Positions 1 through 6,526 of a stretch of 7,427 nucleotides of DNA are shown in pieces (positions within the stretch are counted from its first letter, which is position 1; each line of letters begins with the position of its first letter). The DNA is from Paracoccaceae bacterium (GTDB taxonomy: Bacteria; Pseudomonadota; Alphaproteobacteria; Rhodobacterales; Rhodobacteraceae). The position numbers and the translations under genes were made by a program. The stretch covers positions 1-7,427 of the forward strand of contig JALSGY010000518.1 in assembly GCA_026982515.1 (NCBI GenBank), given 5' to 3'. Below the pieces are notes generated by a model. It had not been told where the DNA came from. It worked only from the letters and a program-made list of their open reading frames with translations, and made no database searches.

Positions 1-354
1 ATCCTGGGCCACCTCCAGCCCGCCCTCGGTGGTGCGTTCCTCGCGCCGTTCGGGCACGATGCACACCGCATGGGGACGGTGGCGCAGGGCGATGGCCTGC
101 ATCTCGGCGGTGGCGGCCATCTCGAGATTGAGCGGCACGGTGAGCGCCTTCATCAGCCGGTCGATGTCTTCATCCGAGATGTGCCGCCGGTCCTCGCGCA
201 GATGCGCGGTGATGCCGTCGGCGCCGGCCTCCTGAGCCAGCAGCGCGGCGCGCACCGGATCGGGGCATGCCCCGCCGCGCGCATTGCGCACCGTCGCCAC
301 GTGATCGATGTTCACCCCCAGACGCAGATGCCCGAGCGGTTCTTCAAGTGCCAT
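1..354 (-). CDS. pdxJ: Pyridoxine 5'-phosphate synthase PdxJ (N-terminal 118 residues; gene runs off the left edge)
   Basis: PdxJ condenses 1-deoxy-D-xylulose 5-phosphate with 3-amino-2-oxopropyl phosphate to make pyridoxine 5'-phosphate, the last ring-forming step of the DXP-dependent vitamin B6 pathway in the cytosol. The visible part carries the family signatures in order: LRLGVNIDHVATVRNARGG (residues 10-28), PDPVRAA (31-37), AGADGITAHLREDRRHI (43-59) containing the conserved active-site His51, LNLEMA (75-80) with conserved Glu78, and the VPERREERTTEGGLE stretch (100-114). The ATG is preceded by a GAAGG Shine-Dalgarno at 363-367 with 8 bases of spacing. It lies 33 bases after the DUF2062 gene and is probably co-transcribed with it. 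The C-terminal half, including the second catalytic histidine, is outside the window, so integrity of the whole gene cannot be judged. Identification is secure. Confidence 0.97.
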   Translation of the reverse strand, partial: MALEEPLGHLRLGVNIDHVATVRNARGGACPDPVRAALLAQEAGADGITAHLREDRRHISDEDIDRLMKALTVPLNLEMAATAEMQAIALRHRPHAVCIVPERREERTTEGGLEVAQD

Positions 355-387
355 CGTTTCTACCTTCGCCAGATTCGCCGGGCCTTC

Positions 388-1035
388 TTAATGCGGATTG
401 CCGGCCACGTCAGCCTTCTGCGCCTCAAGGGCGCGTCGTTTCTCATAGCGTTTCTTCAACCGCCTGATGCGCGCCTTCTGATAGGCGGAGATCGCCGGCA
501 GACTGACGGCGTAGGCGATCGCGCCGGTCACCACACCGGGGAACAGCCCTCCCAGCAGGTAGGGCAGGAACACCGTGCGGTAGAACTCGGCCAGCCGATC
601 CCAGCGTGCCACATCGGCGGTGAACATCGCCACGATGTTGGCCCACAGTTCCACCGAAGCGCTGGAGAAGGCCTGGGCGATATGCGGCAGCGGCATGCCG
701 CCGGGGATGCCCAGCATCCAGGCGCCCAGCTCGATGGAGACCACGGCAATGACCGGAAAGGTCAGAGGATTGCCGAAGAAGGTGGCCAGAAGCGCCGCCA
801 GGATATTGCCGCGCAGGAGGAAGGCCAGGGTCGCGGCCAGCACGAAATGAAAGCCGAAGAGCGGCGTGAAACACACGAACACCCCCACCCCGACACCGCG
901 GGCGATCCGGTGCGGCGGGTCGGGCAGGCGACGCAGACGGTGCAGAACGTAGCCGGTGCCGCGCGCCCAGGCCCGCAGGCTGAACAGCGCCGAAAAACTC
1001 TGAGCATATGTGCGTCTGGTGCGGCGCTTGAACAC
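388..1035 (-). CDS. DUF2062 domain membrane protein, function unknown
   Basis: This 215-residue protein matches the DUF2062 family by its conserved core: an RIARGVGVGVF-type segment (43-53), a TPLFGFH motif (57-63) and a GNPLTFP motif (88-94). Hydrophobic stretches at about 48-76, 78-110 and 155-182 suggest several membrane helices, so it probably sits in the inner membrane. The N-terminus (residues 1-40) and the C-terminal tail (about 187-202, an RIRRLKKRYEKRR cluster) are strongly basic, consistent with cytoplasmic ends or contact with nucleic acid or lipid headgroups; that is inference. The start is GTG at 1035-1033, chosen because AAAGGA precedes it at suitable spacing; only 16 bases separate it from the rsh stop codon. 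Some DUF2062 domains are found near or fused to glycosyltransferases, but no biochemical role is established that I can cite. Placement between rsh and pdxJ suggests co-transcription, not a proven role in (p)ppGpp or B6 metabolism. Confidence 0.9.
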   Translation of the reverse strand: MFKRRTRRTYAQSFSALFSLRAWARGTGYVLHRLRRLPDPPHRIARGVGVGVFVCFTPLFGFHFVLAATLAFLLRGNILAALLATFFGNPLTFPVIAVVSIELGAWMLGIPGGMPLPHIAQAFSSASVELWANIVAMFTADVARWDRLAEFYRTVFLPYLLGGLFPGVVTGAIAYAVSLPAISAYQKARIRRLKKRYEKRRALEAQKADVAGNPH

Positions 1036-1051
1036 CCGCCCGTCCTTTCTG

Positions 1052-3169
<2,118 letters not shown>

Positions 3170-3200
3170 CCGGTCCGCACCCTCTGGCGCGTTGGCGCCC

Positions 3201-3554
3201 TTATTCCCGCCCTTGCGCTTCCATCAGCGCACGCAGCAGGTTTTCCTCCGACATGTCGTCCTCGGCCGGCTTGTCGGCTTCGGCGCCCATCAGCAGCGCC
3301 ATGGCGTCTTCTTCCGGCTCGTCCACCTCGATCTGGGTCTGGTGGCTTTCGATCATGCGCTCGCGCAATTCCTCGACCGACTGGGTCTCTTCGGCGATCT
3401 CGCGCAGCGCGACCACCGGGTTCTTGTCGTTATCGCGATCGACGGTGATCGGCGCGCCGGCAGAAATCTCGCGCGCACGATGGGCGGCAAGCATCACCAG
3501 CTCGAACCGGTTCGGAACCTTGTCAACGCAATCTTCAACCGTCACGCGGGCCAT
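3201..3554 (-). CDS. rpoZ: DNA-directed RNA polymerase omega subunit
   Basis: Omega binds beta-prime, helps RNA polymerase assembly and, in E. coli, forms part of ppGpp binding site 1. The 117-residue product begins MARVTVEDCVDK and has the family core NRFELVMLAAHRARE (15-29) and the NDKNPVVALREIAE stretch (42-55). The first residues Ala-Arg-Val, which touch ppGpp in E. coli, are intact. The ORF extends seven codons further upstream, but ATG 3554-3552 is chosen because it gives the canonical MARVTVED start and has a GGAG Shine-Dalgarno at 3561-3564, six bases away. The C-terminal part (about 75-117) is acidic (runs of Glu and Asp) and longer than in E. coli omega (91 residues); an extended tail is typical of alphaproteobacteria. 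It is the first gene of the probable rpoZ-rsh-DUF2062-pdxJ operon, which echoes the rpoZ-spoT pairing of E. coli. Confidence 0.97.
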   Translation of the reverse strand: MARVTVEDCVDKVPNRFELVMLAAHRAREISAGAPITVDRDNDKNPVVALREIAEETQSVEELRERMIESHQTQIEVDEPEEDAMALLMGAEADKPAEDDMSEENLLRALMEAQGRE

Positions 3555-3556
3555 CG

Positions 3557-3590
3557 GGCTCTCCAATCCTTGCAAGGGGAGTGTGGAGCC
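3557..3590 (-). other. Possible rpoZ leader stem-loop covering the Shine-Dalgarno
   Basis: On the minus strand GGCTC (3590-3586) can pair with GAGCC (3561-3557), with an inner TCC/GGA pairing (3580-3578 with 3564-3562). A perfect 10-base palindrome CCTTGCAAGG (3568-3577) lies between. The right arm contains the GGAG Shine-Dalgarno of rpoZ, so the fold could lower initiation. The predicted transcription start is close to the left arm, so part of the outer stem may not be transcribed. The structure is short and unproven. Confidence 0.25.
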
Positions 3591-3593
3591 GCC

Positions 3594-3622
3594 TATTTAG
3601 GTGCTCCCGGCGGCCTTGACAA
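3594..3622 (-). promoter_or_regulatory. Probable sigma-70-type promoter for the rpoZ-rsh operon
   Basis: A TTGTCA -35 element (3622-3617, five of six matches to TTGACA) is followed after exactly 17 bases by TAAATA (3599-3594). The -10 is weak and lacks the final T, a feature common in Rhodobacter promoters, where CarD helps opening. Predicted start of transcription is near 3587, about 33 bases before the rpoZ ATG. The -35 lies inside the palindrome CTTGTCAAG. The folK-rpoZ gap of 94 bases is the largest gap in the leftward gene block, fitting an internal promoter. Confidence 0.5.
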
Positions 3623-3648
3623 GCGGTGATTCGCCCCGAACCGGCCGG

Positions 3649-4206
3649 TTACAGGGGTTCGATGCCCTGTTTTTCCGCATCATCGAGCGCATCGAGCATC
3701 TCCAGCACCGTCAGCCCGCTTGCCGGGTGGCGCCAGTGCGGCGCAATCTCGGCCAGGGGAATCAGCACGAAGGCGCGCTCGTGCATGCGCGGGTGGGGCA
3801 CGATCAGCTCCTGCGGGGCCTTGCGGGCGCGGGCCTCGGGCGGCAGGTCGCGCCAGGCGGCAAAGACGGCCGCGTCGGGCAGCACCTTCCGGCCCGCGGC
3901 GATCAGGTCAAGGTCCAGCGTGCGCGCCGCCCAGCGCGCCTGACGGGTGCGCCCGTAGCGCGCCTCGATGCGGTTGAGCAGGGCCAGGAAGGCCGAAGGC
4001 TCCATCCGGGCTTCGGCCACCAGCGCCGCGTTGACGTAATCCGGCCCGGCGCCAGCGGGAATGCACGGCGTCCGATACAGCCGGCTGACGGCGCGGATCG
4101 CAATTCCCGCCGCGGCGATATCCGCAACGGCTTTCCCGATGGTTGCGGCCGGATCTCCGACACTCGACGGCAGGTTGCCGCCCAGGGCCACGAGCCAGGT
4201 TTCATC
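3649..4206 (-). CDS. folK: 2-amino-4-hydroxy-6-hydroxymethyldihydropteridine diphosphokinase (HPPK); start unresolved
   Basis: FolK transfers pyrophosphate from ATP to 6-hydroxymethyl-7,8-dihydropterin, the step before dihydropteroate synthase in folate synthesis. Family signatures in order: LVALGGNLPSSVGD at the N-terminus, SRLYRTP, GPDYVNAALV, the metal-binding RTLDLDL motif with its two aspartates (codons near 3915-3907) preceded by the basic RTRQARWAA stretch, and VPHPRMHERAFVLIPLAEI. The reading frame is open up to 4329, but the upstream codons are AT-rich, use codons rare in the neighbours (AGG, CTA, runs of AAA) and do not resemble HPPK. The interval given is therefore the part with family support. 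In-frame starts are GTG 4329, two TTG codons (4320, 4308), ATG 4299 and GTG 4191; the first four add 30-40 odd residues and the last removes part of the first beta strand. An ATG at 4205-4203 would be ideal but is one base out of frame. Identity is secure; the start is not. Confidence 0.92.
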   Translation of the reverse strand, partial: DETWLVALGGNLPSSVGDPAATIGKAVADIAAAGIAIRAVSRLYRTPCIPAGAGPDYVNAALVAEARMEPSAFLALLNRIEARYGRTRQARWAARTLDLDLIAAGRKVLPDAAVFAAWRDLPPEARARKAPQELIVPHPRMHERAFVLIPLAEIAPHWRHPASGLTVLEMLDALDDAEKQGIEPL

Positions 4207-4211
4207 GCCGA

Positions 4212-4217
4212 ATTTTA
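4212..4217 (-). promoter_or_regulatory. Candidate -10 element for folK
   Basis: TAAAAT reads on the minus strand six bases before the out-of-frame ATG at 4205-4203, so transcription from it would begin at about that A and give a leaderless mRNA. No good -35 lies at the right spacing (17 bases upstream reads GAAAAA). The stretch is AT-rich compared with the flanking genes, which suits a promoter region. It is a single short match, so support is limited. Confidence 0.28.
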
Positions 4218-4249
4218 GGTCAGTCCTGCTGATTTTTTTCTTCCCTGTC

Positions 4250-4277
4250 TTGCAGCATGGGGGGAAATGAATATGTT
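4250..4277 (+). promoter_or_regulatory. Candidate promoter for the NYN-domain gene
   Basis: TTGCAG (4250-4255) and TATGTT (4272-4277) are spaced by 16 bases. Matches to consensus are partial (three and four of six). The predicted start of transcription is near 4284, which coincides with the left foot of the stem-loop at 4281-4343, so the transcript would begin with that structure. No better-spaced pair was seen between folK and the NYN gene on the plus strand. Confidence 0.35.
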
Positions 4278-4280
4278 TCA

Positions 4281-4343
4281 GGGGCTTTCTCCGGTGCATT
4301 ACCCGCAACCACTCACCCAACCAAGCCACCGGCGGAAAGTTTT
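4281..4343 (+). promoter_or_regulatory. Long imperfect stem-loop in the leader of the NYN-domain gene
   Basis: CCGGTG (4291-4296) pairs with CACCGG (4327-4332), and CTTTC (4285-4289) pairs with GAAAG (4335-4339). T4290 can wobble-pair with G4334, leaving only C4333 bulged, so about 12 pairs stack. As RNA, GGGG (4281-4284) can also wobble with UUUU (4340-4343). The 30-base loop (4297-4326) is rich in C and A and contains only two G, so it should stay single-stranded. The right foot ends immediately before GGAAAGGA, the Shine-Dalgarno region of the NYN gene. It could stabilise the 5' end, present a C-rich binding site for a protein or small RNA, or be an operator in DNA. The pairing is seen directly; the role is inference. 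Confidence 0.5.
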
Positions 4344-4357
4344 GGAAAGGAAAATTT

Positions 4358-4930
4358 ATGTTCTATCGTGACGAACGGCTGGCGCTGTTCATCGACGGCT
4401 CCAACCTCTATGCCGCTGCCAAGGCGCTCGGCTTCGATATCGATTACAAGCTCCTGCGCCAGGAATTCATGCGCCGCGGCAAGCTGCTGCGCGCCTTCTA
4501 CTACACCGCCCTGCTGGAAAGCGACGAATACTCGCCGATCCGGCCGCTGGTCGACTGGCTCAACTACAACGGTTTCACCATGGTGACCAAGCCGGCCAAG
4601 GAATTCACCGATTCCACCGGCCGGCGCAAGGTGAAGGGCAACATGGACATCGAACTGGCCATAGACGCCATGGAACTGGCACCCCACGTGGAGCACATCG
4701 TGCTGTTCTCCGGCGACGGCGATTTCCGCCCGCTGGTGGAAAGCCTGCAGCGCCAGGGGGTCCGGGTTTCGGTGGTGTCCACCATCCGCTCCCAGCCGCC
4801 GATGATCGCCGACGAGCTGCGCCGCCAGGCCGACAATTTCATCGAGCTGGAAGAACTGAAAGACGTGATCGGCCGCCCGCCGCGCGAGCCGCGCGAAGAC
4901 ACCCGCGTCGAGGTTCCCGCCGGGGACTGA
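4358..4930 (+). CDS. NYN-domain protein of the LabA/DUF88 family, putative ribonuclease
   Basis: This 190-residue protein consists almost entirely of one NYN domain, a PIN-like nuclease fold. Visible motifs are LALFIDGSNLYAA (8-20) with acidic Asp13 and Asn16, KGNMDIELAIDAME (93-106) with Asp97 and Asp103, and VLFSGDGDFRPLVE (115-128) with Asp120 and Asp122, followed by a GVRVSVVS beta strand (134-141). The four conserved acidic positions expected for metal-dependent catalysis are therefore present, so nuclease activity is plausible but untested for this protein. The family includes cyanobacterial LabA, linked to circadian output. The last 20 residues are a Pro/Arg/Glu-rich, probably disordered tail. 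No signal peptide or membrane segment is seen, so it should be cytosolic. The ATG is supported by AAAGGA six bases upstream. It is divergent from folK and 131 bases upstream of ispH. Its RNA target, if any, cannot be told from sequence. Confidence 0.93.
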   Translation: MFYRDERLALFIDGSNLYAAAKALGFDIDYKLLRQEFMRRGKLLRAFYYTALLESDEYSPIRPLVDWLNYNGFTMVTKPAKEFTDSTGRRKVKGNMDIELAIDAMELAPHVEHIVLFSGDGDFRPLVESLQRQGVRVSVVSTIRSQPPMIADELRRQADNFIELEELKDVIGRPPREPREDTRVEVPAGD

Positions 4931-4948
4931 GGACAACCGCCTGTCCTC
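4929..4948 (+). other. Perfect 7-bp hairpin at the NYN stop codon
   Basis: GAGGACA (4929-4935) pairs perfectly with TGTCCTC (4942-4948) around a six-base loop. The left arm begins inside the TGA stop codon. No T-run follows, so it is not a classic terminator by itself. It may protect the 3' end of the NYN message or act with the hairpin at 4968-4991. Confidence 0.4.
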
Positions 4949-4967
4949 CGCACCCTTGCCGCCCTGC

Positions 4968-4999
4968 GCCGGGATACGGAGGATTTCCGGCACGATTTT
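4968..4999 (+). terminator. Candidate intrinsic terminator between the NYN gene and ispH
   Basis: GCCGGGA (4968-4974) pairs with TTCCGGC (4985-4991), seven pairs including one G-U, with a ten-base loop. It is followed by ACGATTTT, giving a short T-tract offset by four bases. The stem is GC-rich, but the tract is short, so termination may be partial. If it works, ispH needs its own promoter in 5000-5061, where I could not identify a convincing one; read-through from the NYN promoter is the alternative. Confidence 0.33.
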
Positions 5000-5061
5000 C
5001 ACCGCACGCTCTGGACGGCGCCCGCCTCTCTCCGCTAGGTCTGCACCCCGAGGAGCGCGCC

Positions 5062-6021
5062 ATGAGCAAACCACCCCTGAAAATATACCTTGCCGCCCCG
5101 CGCGGCTTCTGCGCCGGCGTTGACCGCGCAATTCGCATCGTCGAGGAGGCGCTGGCCAGGTGGGGCGCGCCCGTCTACGTGCGCCACGAGATCGTGCACA
5201 ACCGCTACGTGGTGGACGACCTGCGCGCCAAGGGCGCCGTCTTCGTCGAGGAGCTCTCCGATTGCCCCGACGACAGGCCGGTGGTGTTCTCCGCCCACGG
5301 GGTGCCGAAATCGGTGCCCGCCGAAGCCGAGCGGCGCAACATGATCTGGGTCGATGCGACCTGCCCGCTGGTCTCCAAGGTGCATATCGAAGCCGCCCGC
5401 CACCACGAGAACGGCCTGCAGATGGTGATGATCGGCCATGCCGGGCACCCCGAAACCATCGGCACCATGGGCCAGCTGCCCGAGGGGGAGGTGCTGCTGG
5501 TGGAAAAGGTGGAAGACGTGGAGCGGCTGCAGGTGCGTGACCCCCGGAAACTGGCCTACATCACCCAGACAACCCTCTCGCTGGACGACACCGCGCAGAT
5601 CGTCGCCGCCCTGCGCACCCGCTTCCCGGAAATCATCGGCCCGCACAAGAAGGATATCTGCTACGCCACCACCAACCGCCAGAAGGCGGTCAAGGCGATC
5701 GCCCCCGAAATCGAAGCTCTGCTGGTGATCGGGGCGCCGAACTCCTCCAACTCGCGGCGCCTTGTCGAGGTGGGCCGCGCCGCCGGCTGCGCCAATGCCC
5801 ATCTCGTCCAGCGCGCGGCCGAGATCGACTGGCCGGCACTGGCGGGGGTGCGCAGCATCGGCATCACCGCCGGCGCCTCGGCCCCGGAAGTGCTGGTGAG
5901 CGAGGTTCTCGATGCCTTCCGCGCCCGTTTCGAGGTGACGATGCACCTTGTCGAAGCGGCCCGCGAGGACGTCGAATTCAAGATCCCGCGCGTGCTGCGC
6001 GAACCTGCCGCCGGTGCCTGA
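5062..6021 (+). CDS. ispH: 4-hydroxy-3-methylbut-2-enyl diphosphate reductase IspH (LytB)
   Basis: IspH is the last enzyme of the MEP/DXP isoprenoid pathway. It reduces HMBPP to a mixture of isopentenyl and dimethylallyl diphosphate using an oxygen-sensitive iron-sulfur cluster. The 319-residue protein is of normal length. The three cluster cysteines are visible as Cys17 (PRGFCAGV), Cys101 (DATCPLV) and Cys200 (DICYATTNRQ). Substrate-site residues are also in place: His46 (EIVHNRYVV), His79 (SAHGV), His129 and catalytic Glu131 (GHPET), Thr171 (TQTTLS), the NSSNS stretch at 227-231 and Ser273 (TAGASAPE). ATG 5062 is chosen because AGGAG (5051-5055) lies six bases upstream and the protein then starts a few residues before the first conserved strand. 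The last 8 bases overlap the start of rnhA, implying a shared transcript and coupled translation. Confidence 0.98.
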   Translation: MSKPPLKIYLAAPRGFCAGVDRAIRIVEEALARWGAPVYVRHEIVHNRYVVDDLRAKGAVFVEELSDCPDDRPVVFSAHGVPKSVPAEAERRNMIWVDATCPLVSKVHIEAARHHENGLQMVMIGHAGHPETIGTMGQLPEGEVLLVEKVEDVERLQVRDPRKLAYITQTTLSLDDTAQIVAALRTRFPEIIGPHKKDICYATTNRQKAVKAIAPEIEALLVIGAPNSSNSRRLVEVGRAAGCANAHLVQRAAEIDWPALAGVRSIGITAGASAPEVLVSEVLDAFRARFEVTMHLVEAAREDVEFKIPRVLREPAAGA

Positions 6022-6505
6022 GCTGTTTGCCTATACCGATGGGGCCTGTTCCGGGAATCCCGGACCGGGCGGATGGGGCGTTCTGCTGGTGGCGCGCGAG
6101 GGCGGGCGCGTCGTGAAGGAGCGCGAGCTTTCCGGCGGCGAGCCGGAAACCACCAACAACCGGATGGAGCTGATGGCCGCCATCGCGGCCCTGGAGGCGC
6201 TGGAACGCCCCTCTTCCATCACCATCGTCACCGACAGCGCCTATGTGAAGAACGGCGTCACGCAGTGGATCCACGGCTGGAAGAAGAACGGCTGGCGCAC
6301 CGCAAGCAGGAAACCGGTGAAGAACGAGGAACTGTGGCGCCGGCTCGATGCGGCCACCGCCCGCCATCGCGTCAACTGGGAATGGGTCAAGGGCCACGCC
6401 GGCCACCCGGAAAACGAACGCGCCGACGAACTGGCCCGCAGGGGCATGGCACCCTTCAAGCCCGGGCCCGCATCGGGTGGCACCGCCCCTTCTTCAACCG
6501 GCTGA
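6014..6505 (+). CDS. rnhA: Ribonuclease HI
   Basis: RNase HI cuts the RNA strand of RNA-DNA hybrids, removing R-loops and contributing to RNA primer removal. The 163-residue product has all family landmarks: YTDGACSGNPGPGGWG (7-22) with catalytic Asp9, NNRMELMA (48-55) with Glu52, VTDSAYV (72-78) with Asp74, the basic HGWKKNGWRTASRKPVKN handle (87-104), and VKGHAGHPENERADELA (125-141) with His128 and Asp138. The frame is open further upstream, but GTG 6014 is chosen because it yields the standard MPELFAYTDG start. It overlaps the ispH stop by 8 bases and has no clear Shine-Dalgarno of its own, so it probably depends on translational coupling to ispH. The final 15 residues (Gly/Pro/Ser/Thr-rich) go beyond the conserved fold and look disordered. 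It converges with fmt, 21 bases separating the stop codons. Confidence 0.97.
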   Translation: MPELFAYTDGACSGNPGPGGWGVLLVAREGGRVVKERELSGGEPETTNNRMELMAAIAALEALERPSSITIVTDSAYVKNGVTQWIHGWKKNGWRTASRKPVKNEELWRRLDAATARHRVNWEWVKGHAGHPENERADELARRGMAPFKPGPASGGTAPSSTG

Positions 6506-6526
6506 AAATGCGCCCGGCAGAGGCGC
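6505..6526 (-). terminator. Candidate intrinsic terminator for fmt
   Basis: Directly after the fmt stop codon on the minus strand, GCGCC (6526-6522) pairs with GGCGC (6514-6510) around a seven-base loop, followed by A and then TTTT (6508-6505). The stem is only five pairs and the T-tract is short, so strength is doubtful. On the plus strand the same hairpin lacks a T-tract, so it would serve fmt and not rnhA. Confidence 0.4.

Noticed and set aside
3639..3650. 12-base palindrome AACCGGCCGGTT over the folK stop codon.
   Set aside because: Short GC-rich palindromes are common in such genomes. No T-run follows and no known operator was recognised, so it is not called as a terminator or binding site.
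4222..4239. Short TCAG/CTGA hairpin followed by seven T on the plus strand, terminator-like.
   Set aside because: The stem is only four pairs, and no plus-strand gene ends there; it lies upstream of the NYN promoter. More likely part of the AT-rich folK promoter region.
4257..4586. Plus-strand open frame starting in the NYN leader (MGGNEYVSGAF...).
   Set aside because: It runs into the NYN gene in a different frame and has no family resemblance. AGCATGGGG offers no convincing ribosome binding site. The stem-loop explains the leader better.
5035..5946. A 303-codon minus-strand open frame opposite ispH, and a 272-codon one opposite the NYN gene (4313-5131).
   Set aside because: Both are antisense shadows of well-supported genes and have no domain signature.
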